54,115 bases of DNA from Paenibacillus sp. FJAT-29882 (GCF_001510645.1 NZ_LMVB01000012.1:1-54115), one strand, 5' to 3'; positions 27,101 through 33,988 are shown, counted from the first letter of the stretch. Notes: generated by a model not told the origin, from the letters alone. Numbers and translations: made by a program.

Positions 27101-27640
27101 AATCCCGCCTCTCAAGCTAAATTCGCCAGGAGATGACACCATTTCTGACCTGGAATACCCCATGGAAATGAAAGTGTGTAATAAGCTTGCTAAATCAACA
27201 TCTGTACCTAATGAAAAATGTAATTGATACTTCTGCCATAATTCTTTTGATGGCAGCATCTTTCGCAAGCCCGGTATCGGGACGATGACAACTCCCTTTT
27301 CGGCATGTGACCAATAATTTAAAGCCTCTATACGTTGCGCTCTCAACTCAGGACTCGCCACACTCAACTCGGCTGCAATTAATTCATTCGCCGGATAAAT
27401 AAACAACTCCTCTTCTGGAATAAAGTTCACCAAATCCTCCTGAAGCTTCTGAGCCTGCAATAGATTATGTGTAACAACTAGCAAAGGTCTTTCAGTTTCC
27501 TCGTATAATGCAGCGATTAACATCGAGCGGGATGAACCTGATAATCCAGAAACTAATTGTTCCTTCAATCCTTCATTTATCCCAGTAATTAACGAATGGA
27601 CTTCATTATGTTTGGAGAACAAATTTTGTAAACCATTCAT
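24104..27640 (-). CDS. mfd: Transcription-repair coupling factor
   Basis: Mfd removes RNA polymerase stalled at DNA lesions and recruits UvrA. Its 1178 residues contain the UvrB-like N-terminal module (about 1-350), the RNA-polymerase-interacting CarD-like domain (VGDYVVHVNHGIGKYLG, near 500) and the RecG-like translocase. That translocase has Walker A GDVGYGKTEVA, the DEEQ box in LLIIDEEQRFG and the helicase segment RGRVGRSNRIAYAFF. The C-terminal TRCF domain closes the protein. Length and motifs are full. It lies after fin, separated by repeat R2 copy 2. Confidence 0.97.
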   Translation of the reverse strand: MNGLQNLFSKHNEVHSLITGINEGLKEQLVSGLSGSSRSMLIAALYEETERPLLVVTHNLLQAQKLQEDLVNFIPEEELFIYPANELIAAELSVASPELRAQRIEALNYWSHAEKGVVIVPIPGLRKMLPSKELWQKYQLHFSLGTDVDLASLLHTFISMGYSRSEMVSSPGEFSLRGGIIDIYPITEPNPIRIELFDTEIDSIRTFSLENQRSLNKLDHVKIGPVTESLLESEHYERIIESLDGKLSKSLTKIKNDKAKEQMLQTISYELEQLKTGKRPEQVFKYLSLAYENPTSLLDYMPGNGLIILDEISRIQEINDTLEKEEAEWYTSLLEAGKIVHDIQISHKLPELFAQSKQKLIYLSLFLRHIPHTNPQNILNFTCKQMQNFHGQMNVFKTEIERWKKGKYAVVILGPDNERVKKLVGVLADYDIDAAELSDSSKILPGKVQILKGSLNTGFELPLQKYAVITEQELFNKKSKKSTRRQKLSNAERIKSYSELKVGDYVVHVNHGIGKYLGIETLSINGIHKDYLHLRYQADDKLYVPVDQINLVQKYVGSEGKEPKLYKLGGSDWKRVKNKVQSSVQDIADDLIKLYAEREEAKGYAFSPDGDMQREFESAFAYNETDDQLRSIHEIKIDMERERPMDRLLCGDVGYGKTEVAIRAAFKAMADGKQVAFLVPTTILAQQHFETLRERFQEYPINIGLLSRFRTRKQQTETMKGLKAGTIDIVVGTHRLLSKDIEYRDLGLLIIDEEQRFGVTHKEKIKKLKTNVDVLTLTATPIPRTLHMSMLGVRDLSVIETPPENRFPIQTYVMEYNGVLVTEAIEREMARGGQVYFLYNRVEDIARKAEEISMLVPDARVTYAHGRMTEQELEAVMLGFLEGEYDVLVSTTIIETGVDIPNVNTLIVHDADRMGLSQLYQLRGRVGRSNRIAYAFFTYRKDKVLTEVAEKRLQSIKEFTELGSGFKIAMRDLSIRGAGNLLGSQQHGFIDSVGFDLFSEMLKEAVEAKRNDKPAEEKSTLEIDVDVDAYIPDTYISDGHLKIEMYKRFRGISSLEDLDELKEEIVDRFGDYPPEVAYLLLISEIKVYASLASVESIKQLKQEITIFISEQESSKIDGQKVFLLSSKFGRAVGLGMEGNRMKLVLYLKGMDHDKWLSILFELVMGLQHVNKENQTMNQ

Positions 27641-27679
27641 ATCACCTTCTCCTCCCTTTTCTGACTATTTTATGTGCTT

Positions 27680-27791
27680 ATAGAGGTTGTTCAAAAAGTC
27701 CGATCCTCACGTATTAACTGCATACGCGAAAGGTAATCGTTCCTCGAACTGCTCAGCTCTTTGTATCCTCCTTTTTGAACATGCACTTATA
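27680..27791 (+). repeat. Repeat R2 copy 2 (MITE-like), fin-mfd gap
   Basis: It runs from TATAGAGGTTGTTCAAAAAG to CTCCTTTTTGAACATGCACT and is the shortest copy, at about 112 bases. The terminal inverted core GTTCAAAAAG is intact. It has the same orientation as the other two copies. Confidence 0.75.
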
Positions 27792-27868
27792 TATATTCCT
27801 TTTAAAAAAAATCAAAAATCACCGAAACGGAAAAATGCTTTGGATTTCGATCCAAAGCTTACTTCCGC

Positions 27869-28099
27869 TTAATGAATTATATAATCATTTTGATGCAAGT
27901 CAGGGTTCCTTTGCAATGTTTCGTGACAATCTTCGCAAATTGCTTTCACATGTACATTCCCCACTGAATCATAAGCAATCATATCTTGCCGTTCTTCATC
28001 ATTAAGTTGGGTAAGACCCAGCTGCTCTGAATGTAGTATCGTTTCACTTATCGTACCAATCTTAGTACCACAATGCCTACATGTGTAATGGAGAGCCAT
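27869..28099 (-). CDS. fin: Anti-sigma-F factor Fin
   Basis: Fin (YabK) binds RNA polymerase core and helps the forespore switch from sigma-F to sigma-G. The 76-residue protein has two cysteine pairs that form its zinc ribbon: CRHCG near residue 8 and CEDC near residue 57. The N-terminal MALHYTCRHC is typical. Its place between pth and mfd is as in B. subtilis. It is unusual here in being flanked on both sides by direct copies of repeat R2. I could not identify a convincing sigma-F promoter in the 223 bases upstream. Confidence 0.93.
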   Translation of the reverse strand: MALHYTCRHCGTKIGTISETILHSEQLGLTQLNDEERQDMIAYDSVGNVHVKAICEDCHETLQRNPDLHQNDYIIH

Positions 28100-28180
28100 T
28101 AACTAACCCCCTAATTTAGAAAGATTATCCTTAGTATAGGCCTAAATAGGGGATAATTATTCAGCCTCCAGAACATTTTT

Positions 28181-28319
28181 TAGGGGTTGTTCAAAAAGTC
28201 TGGTAAAAGGTTTGCGAATTGCATCAAAGCTCATTTTTGACCTTCTATTGAAATCACGCAGGTCTAGAGACGCGATCACTCGCAGAACTTCTCGGCTCCT
28301 TTTTGAACACGCACTTTTA
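28181..28319 (+). repeat. Repeat R2 copy 3 (MITE-like), pth-fin gap
   Basis: It runs from TTAGGGGTTGTTCAAAAAG to CTCCTTTTTGAACACGCACT and ends three bases from the pth stop. The 3' half shares AACTTCTCGGCTC with copy 1; the middle is divergent. Confidence 0.75.
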
Positions 28320-28322
28320 GCA

Positions 28323-28886
28323 TTATGATTGATTATACTCATTCATAACTTGTAAGAATGAAGACTCCAACCATGCCTCGCATGCATGAGCGCTTTTTTC
28401 AATTATCGGTTCAATCTTTGTCCACTCTTCTTCCGTAAACCGACCTAATACATAGTCAGTCACTGGGATTCTCCCCTCCGGTCGGCCTATACCGATTCTA
28501 ATCCGGTTGAACTCTTGCATACCAAGATGAGCGATTGTTGATTTAATTCCATTATGCCCACCGGCACTCCCTTTTTGACGCAAGCGAATTCTACCAGGAG
28601 GCAAATCTAAATCATCGTATAGAATGACTAAATCATCAACCTCAAGCTTAAAGAAGTTCATAACAGCCGAAATGGATTCTCCTGATAAATTCATATATGT
28701 AAGTGGCTTTAGCAACATGACTCTTTCACCATTTACCGAACCGCTACCATAGATTCCTTTATGCTTTGCTTGATCTAAAGGAATGGACCACTTTTTCGAG
28801 AGTTCATCTATCACTTCAAACCCGATATTATGTCTCGTTTTCTCATATTGTCTGCCGGGATTCCCCAGCCCAACGATTAATTTCAT
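28323..28886 (-). CDS. pth: Peptidyl-tRNA hydrolase
   Basis: Pth (SpoVC in B. subtilis) frees tRNA from prematurely released peptidyl-tRNA and is essential. The N-terminal VGLGNPG, the catalytic histidine in RHNIGFEV (about residue 20) and the segment YDDLDLPPGRIRLR followed by GSAGGHNG (about residues 90-115) are all present. Length (187) is normal. In B. subtilis it follows ctc closely; here a 465-base gap with a shortened R1 repeat separates them. Confidence 0.97.
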   Translation of the reverse strand: MKLIVGLGNPGRQYEKTRHNIGFEVIDELSKKWSIPLDQAKHKGIYGSGSVNGERVMLLKPLTYMNLSGESISAVMNFFKLEVDDLVILYDDLDLPPGRIRLRQKGSAGGHNGIKSTIAHLGMQEFNRIRIGIGRPEGRIPVTDYVLGRFTEEEWTKIEPIIEKSAHACEAWLESSFLQVMNEYNQS

Positions 28887-28899
28887 GCTTCACACTCCA

Positions 28900-28990
28900 T
28901 TTATCCCGCATTAACGGAAAGCCCTATTGGTTCAACTAACAATCAGTGGGGATGAAGAATCCCCCACTGATTGAAGTTTCATTTTATAAG
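28900..28990 (-). repeat. Repeat R1 copy C, lacking the second hairpin
   Basis: Read on the minus strand it starts ATAAAATGAAACTTCAATCA and ends TTAATGCGGGATAAA. Hairpin 1 is a perfect 12-bp stem (28940-28951 with 28962-28973). The interval that forms hairpin 2 in full copies is cleanly missing. Confidence 0.78.
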
Positions 28991-29054
28991 AAACATCCAT
29001 GAGCATCTGCTCTAAAACCCATCGACGAAAAAGATACAGGTTCTAAAAACTGTA

Positions 29055-29225
29055 TTACCTTATGAAAGTGGCAGTGCAGAACTGATTTCGTGAAGCTTTG
29101 TCCCTTTTTATTCCACAGAAAAAGCCGTCACTGCCCCTCGGTTGCAGTACACTAATTTTCACGTTATATAAAAATTTTACCTTATATCTACGGATCGTTG
29201 CAAGCGGTATGAGTCCTACTATCAT
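29055..29225 (-). CDS. Possible small hypothetical protein
   Basis: A 56-residue reading frame starts at ATG 29225 (MIVGLIPLATIRRYKVK) with GGAG-like purines 10-14 bases upstream, just beyond the ctc terminator. The sequence is basic with a hydrophobic start and has two cysteines. I recognise no family. Its upstream sequence overlaps the terminator T-run, so it may be untranslated. It could also be a chance frame: at this base composition an open run of that length is not rare. Confidence 0.22.
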   Translation of the reverse strand: MIVGLIPLATIRRYKVKFLYNVKISVLQPRGSDGFFCGIKRDKASRNQFCTATFIR

Positions 29226-29257
29226 AAATGTCCTTTTCTCCTTCAAAACAAAAAAGA

Positions 29258-29279
29258 ACGCAACCGTTATCGGTTACGT
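29258..29279 (-). terminator. Terminator of ctc
   Basis: The stem ACGTAACCG / CGGTTGCGT (one G-U pair, 4-base loop) is followed on the minus strand by TCTTTTTTG. Confidence 0.88.
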
Positions 29280-29351
29280 CTATTATATCATGAGCAGAAT
29301 GTTTGATATGCAAGAATTCTGTCGAACAGTTATCAAAATATACGACAAATC

Positions 29352-29996
29352 TTACGATTTAGATTCATGTGAAGCTTTTGTTTCACGACCTTCTTCATTA
29401 TTAGGAGTACCACCATCTTGCTGCTCACCTGTATTAATTTCCTCTTCTTGTCGTGGAGCAAGGACCGATGCAATAACTTCTTCATCATTATGGTTAAATG
29501 TAATCCTATAATTTCCTTTTACATCCCCCACTGTTACAACACTACCTACCGCTAAACTTGTTACATCCACATCAATTGTTTCAGGAATATCATTTGGCTT
29601 AGCGGTAATCGTCAATTCATGAACAGATTGTTGCAAAACCCCGCCATCCTTAACACCCGAAGACTCACCTACAAGATTAACCCTTACATGTGTCTGCAGT
29701 TCAGTAGACATATTTACAATAAGAAAATCCGCGTGATAAATCTCATTTTTAAGTGGATCTTGCTGATAATCTGTAAGCATAACATTTCTCTTTTGGCCTT
29801 CAACTTCTAAAGAAATAATTCCATTTCTCCCTACATCTTTAATCGTCTTAAAGAAATCGTTACTGTTAATTGAGATTGCCGCGCTTTCATTTTTGTTACC
29901 GTACACAACTGCCGGAATCTCACCACTCAATCTTAGTTGACGTAATGTGGACCCTTGAGATTTAGCTCGCTCTTTTGCTACTAATACATTACTCAT
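29352..29996 (-). CDS. ctc: 50S ribosomal protein L25/general stress protein Ctc
   Basis: The 214-residue protein has the 5S-rRNA-binding L25 domain (about residues 5-90; LRLSGEIPAVVYGN) and the C-terminal TL5 beta domain (about 95-180). An acidic, glutamine- and glutamate-rich tail follows. In B. subtilis Ctc binds 5S rRNA and is induced by sigma-B under stress. A sigma-B-like promoter lies upstream at 30048-30073. A terminator separates it from prs. Confidence 0.95.
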   Translation of the reverse strand: MSNVLVAKERAKSQGSTLRQLRLSGEIPAVVYGNKNESAAISINSNDFFKTIKDVGRNGIISLEVEGQKRNVMLTDYQQDPLKNEIYHADFLIVNMSTELQTHVRVNLVGESSGVKDGGVLQQSVHELTITAKPNDIPETIDVDVTSLAVGSVVTVGDVKGNYRITFNHNDEEVIASVLAPRQEEEINTGEQQDGGTPNNEEGRETKASHESKS

Positions 29997-30047
29997 TTAT
30001 CTCATTCCGCCTTTCTAATCAAAATTCAAAGTATCTCTCTATAAAAA

Positions 30048-30073
30048 TTGCCCTTAAATTGAAACTTCTAAAC
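30048..30073 (-). promoter_or_regulatory. Candidate sigma-B promoter of ctc
   Basis: Minus-strand GTTTAG (30068-30073) and GGGCAA (30048-30053) are 14 bases apart. The sigma-B consensus is GTTTAA and GGGTAT at 12-15 bases. The -35 is 5/6 and the -10 4/6. The classic B. subtilis ctc promoter is of this type. Confidence 0.55.
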
Positions 30074-30090
30074 GTATTTTTGGAAATATA

Positions 30091-30123
30091 AAAAACAGCA
30101 AGGAAATAATCCCTGCTGTTTTT
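30091..30123 (-). terminator. Terminator of glmU-prs
   Basis: A 10-bp AAAAACAGCA / TGCTGTTTTT stem lies four bases past the prs stop, with a T-run in the 3' arm. Confidence 0.87.
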
Positions 30124-30127
30124 TATA

Positions 30128-31081
30128 TTAATCAAATAATGTACTAACAGATTGCTCTTCATGGACACGGATAATTGCTTCCGCAATCAATGGAGCTACT
30201 GATAATTGAACAATTTTATCTATTTTTTTCTCTTCACATAAAGCAATCGAGTTTGTTACGGCTAATTCCTTAATTTTGGAATTTTGGATTCTATCAATAG
30301 CCGGTCCTGATAAAACTGGATGTGTACAGCACGCATACACTTCCTTCGCCCCATTTTCGATAAGAGCATTGGCTGCTAAAGTAATCGTCCCAGCTGTATC
30401 GATGATATCATCAATTAGAATAGCCGTTTTCCCTTCAATATTTCCGACAATATTCATAATCTCTGCCACGTTTGGACGTGGTCGACGTTTGTCGATAATG
30501 GCAATCGGTGCTTTTAAGCGTTCTGCCAATTTACGGGCACGTGTAACCCCACCATGGTCAGGAGAGACAACGACGACATCTTTCAAATCTTTTCCCTCAA
30601 AATAATCGGCTAAAATAGGTACACCCTGCATGTGGTCAATCAAAATGTCAAAGAATCCTTGGATTTGTGGAGCATGTAGATCTAATGCAATTACGCGGTG
30701 TGCGCCAGCTGTTTCTAATAAATTAGCGACGAGCTTAGCTGTAATAGGCTCACGAGCACGCGCTTTACGGTCTTGACGAGCATACCCATAATACGGCATC
30801 ACAATATTAATTGTTTTGGCAGAGGCACGTTTTAAAGCGTCGATCATAATCAATACTTCCATCAAATGTTCATTAACAGGATCACTTGTTGATTGGATGA
30901 CATAAACATCACAGCCACGGATACTTTCTTCAATATTAATATGAATTTCCCCATCACTAAAATGAGTAACAGAGCACTTCCCAAGTCCTACTCCAATCAC
31001 TTCTGCAATTTCTTCCGCTAAACCAAGGTTTGAATTTAAAGAAAAAACTTTTAAATTTGGATCTAAATACTGATTTGACAT
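30128..31081 (-). CDS. prs: Ribose-phosphate pyrophosphokinase
   Basis: Prs makes PRPP from ribose 5-phosphate and ATP, feeding purine, pyrimidine, histidine and tryptophan synthesis. The PRPP-binding signature VVVSPDHGGVTRARKLAERL and the ribose-5-phosphate loop ILIDDIIDTAGT are intact. The start is ATG 31081 (MSNQYLDPN) with GGAGG five bases upstream. The 317-residue length is standard. It follows glmU by 15 bases in a two-gene unit. It also supplies PRPP for HprT and for sensing by PurR, both encoded in this window. Confidence 0.97.
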   Translation of the reverse strand: MSNQYLDPNLKVFSLNSNLGLAEEIAEVIGVGLGKCSVTHFSDGEIHINIEESIRGCDVYVIQSTSDPVNEHLMEVLIMIDALKRASAKTINIVMPYYGYARQDRKARAREPITAKLVANLLETAGAHRVIALDLHAPQIQGFFDILIDHMQGVPILADYFEGKDLKDVVVVSPDHGGVTRARKLAERLKAPIAIIDKRRPRPNVAEIMNIVGNIEGKTAILIDDIIDTAGTITLAANALIENGAKEVYACCTHPVLSGPAIDRIQNSKIKELAVTNSIALCEEKKIDKIVQLSVAPLIAEAIIRVHEEQSVSTLFD

Positions 31082-31096
31082 GATGACCTCCACAGG

Positions 31097-32470
31097 TTAT
31101 TTATTAAATTTCAGGTTTTTAACGTAATCTTCCTTATTAACTTGGCGAGCACGAGCAATGGACAAGGCTTTCCCTGGTACATCCGAAGTAATCGTAGATC
31201 CAGCAGCAACGTACGCCCCTTTTCCTACAGTCACTGGTGCCACCAAATTAGAATTACAGCCTATAAAGACCTCATCTTCAATTTTGGTTAAATGTTTGTT
31301 AAAACCATCGTAATTAACTGTAATGGAACCACAGCCTATATTTACATCTTCTCCAACTTCGGCATCTCCAATGTAACTTAGATGAGATGCTTTACTTCCC
31401 TTACCAAAAACCGTTTTCTTAATTTCAACAAAGTTGCCGATTTTCACTTCATCCTTAATATCCGATTGCGGGCGGATATGAGCAAACGGACCAATATGAA
31501 CATGATGACCAATGCTACTGTCAGAGGCAACCGACTGTCTCAAAACTGAACTGTCACCTATATGGCAGTTATCGACTTCTGTTTGAGGTCCAATTATACA
31601 ATCGTTCCCAATTACGCTGTTTCCTTTAATGATCGATCCTGGGTATATGATTGTATCCGAGCCAATTGTAATATCCGCTTCTATATACGTATTTTCAGGA
31701 TCAATAATAGTCACACCGCTTCGCATATGGGTTTCGTTAATACGCTGACGCATCAATTTCTCTGCTTGTGACAAAGCAACGCGATCATTGACACCCATTG
31801 TCTCATTAAAATCTTCCGTTTGATAAGCCGTAACCGTCTCACCCTGTTTTTTCAGAATTTCGATGACATCTGGAAGATAGTATTCGCCTTGGGAATTATC
31901 ATTGGATACATTTTGTAAAGCCGTAAATAAAGCCTTGTTATCAAAACAATATGTACCCGTATTAATTTCCTTCACATTGCGTTCTAACTCATTCGCATCT
32001 TTGTGTTCCACAATTTTCTCAACATGGCCCGCTTCATTTCGAATGATACGGCCGTACCCATCCGGGTTTGTCGCTAGAGCTGTTAGAATACTCGCTTTTG
32101 CATTCGTTTCTTCATGAATCTTCATCAAAGCTTCCATGGTTTCCGCTTTAATTAACGGCGTATCTCCACAAATAACAATTGTCGTTCCGTTCTTGTCGCC
32201 CAGCACATAATCTGCTTGCATCACAGCATGCGCCGTCCCTAACTGTTCTGCTTGCAAAGCATACACACATGCAGAACCAAGCTGTTCTTGAACCTTCTGT
32301 GCCCCATGTCCAGTAACAGTAACAATCTCTTCTATTTGCAATTGACTAACCTGATCCACAACATGCTGGACCATTGGTTTGCCACAAACAGGATGCAAGA
32401 CTTTGTATAGCTTAGATTTCATTCTTGTCCCTTGTCCTGCTGCCAAAATGACTGCATAGCGATTCATCAT
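31097..32470 (-). CDS. glmU: Bifunctional GlcN-1-P acetyltransferase / UDP-GlcNAc pyrophosphorylase
   Basis: GlmU makes UDP-N-acetylglucosamine for peptidoglycan and teichoic acids. The N-terminal uridyltransferase (LAAGQGTRMKS, then QLGTAHAV) covers about residues 1-230. The C-terminal left-handed beta-helix acetyltransferase shows hexapeptide repeats and SHLSYIGDAEVGE (about residues 360-375). Length (457) is usual. It is preceded by a strong promoter (32507-32535), so it need not depend on spoVG readthrough, and it leads into prs. Confidence 0.96.
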   Translation of the reverse strand: MMNRYAVILAAGQGTRMKSKLYKVLHPVCGKPMVQHVVDQVSQLQIEEIVTVTGHGAQKVQEQLGSACVYALQAEQLGTAHAVMQADYVLGDKNGTTIVICGDTPLIKAETMEALMKIHEETNAKASILTALATNPDGYGRIIRNEAGHVEKIVEHKDANELERNVKEINTGTYCFDNKALFTALQNVSNDNSQGEYYLPDVIEILKKQGETVTAYQTEDFNETMGVNDRVALSQAEKLMRQRINETHMRSGVTIIDPENTYIEADITIGSDTIIYPGSIIKGNSVIGNDCIIGPQTEVDNCHIGDSSVLRQSVASDSSIGHHVHIGPFAHIRPQSDIKDEVKIGNFVEIKKTVFGKGSKASHLSYIGDAEVGEDVNIGCGSITVNYDGFNKHLTKIEDEVFIGCNSNLVAPVTVGKGAYVAAGSTITSDVPGKALSIARARQVNKEDYVKNLKFNK

Positions 32471-32506
32471 AACAAGCCTCCATCTTTACCTTTTTATCCA
32501 TTAAAA

Positions 32507-32535
32507 AATATATCTTAAATAAGTATAGTTTTCAA
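32507..32535 (-). promoter_or_regulatory. sigma-A promoter of glmU-prs
   Basis: Minus-strand TTGAAA (32530-32535) and TATATT (32507-32512) have a 17-base spacer, about 40 bases before the glmU start. Confidence 0.7.
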
Positions 32536-32897
32536 TAAGAAAAGCCCAAACGCGACGTTCCTATGTCATCGCTGTCCTGACATATCCTAATGTCGTCGTC
32601 GAATTCAGCATACCTTGTAAAGCCAAACAAACAAATATTCTTACAAAGGCGAAACAGCATTCACTAGACAAATCAGAAAAATGCACATTCCATTCACGTT
32701 TATCGTACTGTATCATTTTTAATAGGATATACCCTTCATTCAATCAATACGTCAGAGCATCAAATGCATTTGCTCAATTCGTCACAAGCTAGTCTGTTTT
32801 TATTATATACCTTTCCAAAGACTTTTTTAGCACTATTAACAAATTTTATTGGGGAAATTTTTTCTATATGCACAATGAAAGAGTAAACGGGGGAGAA

Positions 32898-32930
32898 TGC
32901 TTTCAAAATTCACAGCGAATTTTGAAAGCA
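32898..32930. repeat. Perfect 14-bp inverted repeat downstream of spoVG
   Basis: TGCTTTCAAAATTC (32898-32911) and its exact complement GAATTTTGAAAGCA (32917-32930) surround a 5-base loop. Neither side has a proper T-run, so a simple terminator role is not clear. Confidence 0.7.
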
Positions 32931-32939
32931 TAATAAAAA

Positions 32940-32963
32940 GAGCCTTACTTTTGAAGTAGGCTC
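32940..32963 (-). terminator. Terminator of spoVG
   Basis: GAGCCT-ACTT with AGT-AAGGCTC forms a stem with one bulge and is followed on the minus strand by TTTTTATT. It is about 30 bases beyond the spoVG stop. Confidence 0.82.
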
Positions 32964-32991
32964 CTGATGCTTTTCCATTTAAATTGAAGTT

Positions 32992-33288
32992 TTATGAAGC
33001 TCCTGCTCCTGCTTCTTCTAATTCAACTTCCAATTCTCCTAAACGATGATATTCCGCTAAAACAGCTTCCTGGATTTTACCACGTGTTGAAGAATTAATT
33101 GGATGGGCGATATCGCGGAATTCTCCATCCGGTGTTCTTTTACTAGGCATTGCCACAAAAAGACCATTATTCCCATCAATCACACGAATATCATGGACAA
33201 CAAATTCATTATCCAATGTAATGGATGCGATAGCCCTCATTCGACCATCAGTATTTACGCGGCGTAATCTTACGTCAGTTACTTCCAT
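32992..33288 (-). CDS. spoVG: SpoVG, RNA-binding regulator
   Basis: The 98-residue protein begins MEVTDVRLRRVNTDGRMRA and contains the conserved FVAMPSKRTPDGEFRDIAHP (residues 45-64), the hallmark of the family. It binds nucleic acid and affects division-site choice, sporulation and surface functions. The C-terminal tail is acidic and alanine-rich. In B. subtilis transcription is sigma-H-dependent and repressed by AbrB; a good sigma-H promoter lies upstream (33329-33358). Both abrB and spoVG are therefore in this window. Confidence 0.97.
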   Translation of the reverse strand: MEVTDVRLRRVNTDGRMRAIASITLDNEFVVHDIRVIDGNNGLFVAMPSKRTPDGEFRDIAHPINSSTRGKIQEAVLAEYHRLGELEVELEEAGAGAS

Positions 33289-33328
33289 TCCTGTTCACCA
33301 CCTCAAATTAATTAAAAACTTAGAATAT

Positions 33329-33358
33329 ATATTCAACACAGATAGTGAATTCTCCTTT
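33329..33358 (-). promoter_or_regulatory. sigma-H promoter of spoVG
   Basis: Minus-strand AAAGGAGAA (33350-33358) and GTTGAATAT (33329-33337) are 12 bases apart. The sigma-H consensus as I know it is RNAGGAWWW and RNNGAATWW with 11-12 bases. The -10 fits fully and the -35 in all but one place. Confidence 0.75.
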
Positions 33359-33411
33359 TTTTTAAATGAGATTTTTTAAAAAAAGTATGTAATTTTTTGA
33401 ATTTTTTTCTT

Positions 33412-33430
33412 TTACTGTTAGTAACAGTAA
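33412..33430. repeat. Perfect inverted repeat upstream of spoVG
   Basis: TTACTGTTA and TAACAGTAA flank a single base. It lies about 55 bases upstream of the sigma-H -35, so it could be a regulator site. It has no T-run of terminator type. Confidence 0.6.
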
Positions 33431-33517
33431 ATTAAGTGGTGTTTTTCGAATGGAGAAAACAGAGGCCTAAATACGTTATGGAAGAAGTTAACAACTAACA
33501 AAGAAAACAAATTTTAT

Positions 33518-33545
33518 ATAAAGTGGAACTTCCATCATTGGGGAA
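33518..33545 (+). repeat. Repeat R1, left-end fragment
   Basis: ATAAAGTGGAACTTCCATCA followed by TTGGGGAA matches the R1 left end. It then breaks off into the unrelated CACTAGACACCAAA shared with 51077-51090. Confidence 0.55.
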
Positions 33546-33605
33546 GGTTACTTGCACTAGACACCAAAGTATATTGAAAAGCCAGATAATTTTCCATAAA
33601 AAAAA

Positions 33606-33627
33606 CGCCCGTATTATTTAACGAGCG
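33606..33627 (-). terminator. Terminator of purR-ridA
   Basis: CGCTCG / CGGGCG with one G-U pair, followed on the minus strand by eight T residues. The hairpin covers the ridA stop codon (33614-33616). Confidence 0.82.
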
Positions 33628-33988
33628 CAACTACTTCTATTTCAATCAAAGCATCTTTTGGAAGTCGAGCTACCTCTACACAAGAACGTGCCGGCTTATG
33701 AGTTGAAAAATATTCACCATATACTTCATTAATACTACCGAACTCTTCCATATTTTTAATAAAAACTGTCGCTTTAATAACGGTTTCCAAGGAAGCACCA
33801 GCTTCTCTTAAGACAGCTTTCAAATTTTTAAATACTTGGTGAGTTTGTTCTTTTACATCACCCGTTACCATTTCCCCTTCAGCTGTAAGTGGAATTTGTC
33901 CCGAACTAAAAAACAGATCATTGACGATAATTCCTTGTGAATATGGACCAATTGCAGCAGGTGCCTCGTTAGTATGGATGGAATTCAT
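33614..33988 (-). CDS. ridA: RidA family enamine/imine deaminase (YabJ)
   Basis: RidA hydrolyses reactive enamine/imine intermediates from PLP enzymes. The 124-residue sequence has PAAIGPYSQGI near the N-terminus, SSGQIPLT, and the active-site arginine in PARSCVEVARLPKDALIEIE. The ATG at 33988 (MNSIHTNEAP) has GGAG eight bases upstream; the longer frame has no homologous extension. It follows purR by 20 bases, the same pairing as in B. subtilis. The older idea that YabJ helps PurR rests on this cotranscription. Confidence 0.95.
   Translation of the reverse strand: MNSIHTNEAPAAIGPYSQGIIVNDLFFSSGQIPLTAEGEMVTGDVKEQTHQVFKNLKAVLREAGASLETVIKATVFIKNMEEFGSINEVYGEYFSTHKPARSCVEVARLPKDALIEIEVVALVK

Larger units (their letters stand above)
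28887..29351. other. Intergenic region ctc-pth
   Basis: From the ctc side this holds the ctc terminator (29258-29279), a possible small reading frame (29055-29225) and then a shortened minus-strand R1 copy (28900-28990) just before pth. A small inverted repeat ATACAG/CTGTAT lies near 29034-29056. Confidence 0.6.
32471..32991. other. Intergenic region spoVG-glmU
   Basis: This 521-base stretch contains the spoVG terminator (32940-32963), a perfect 14-bp inverted repeat without a T-run (32898-32930) and the glmU promoter. The middle (about 32540-32800) has no recognised feature; the weak open frame there lacks a ribosome-binding site. Confidence 0.65.
33289..33613. other. Intergenic region ridA-spoVG
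   Basis: This 325-base gap contains the spoVG promoter, A/T-rich sequence upstream of it (33361-33410) of the kind AbrB favours, a perfect palindrome at 33412-33430 and a truncated R1 repeat (33518-33545) close to the ridA terminator. No gene seen. Confidence 0.65.

Noticed and set aside
27687..27872. Plus-strand frame within and after R2 copy 2
   Set aside because: It runs through a non-coding repeat and lacks a ribosome-binding site.
19837..28319. CRISPR array from the recurring short repeats
   Set aside because: The repeats are long, few, widely spaced and separated by genes, with no regular spacers and no cas genes.
32561..32743. Minus-strand 60-codon frame in the spoVG-glmU gap
   Set aside because: No ribosome-binding site; it contains no known motif. 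Left as non-coding.
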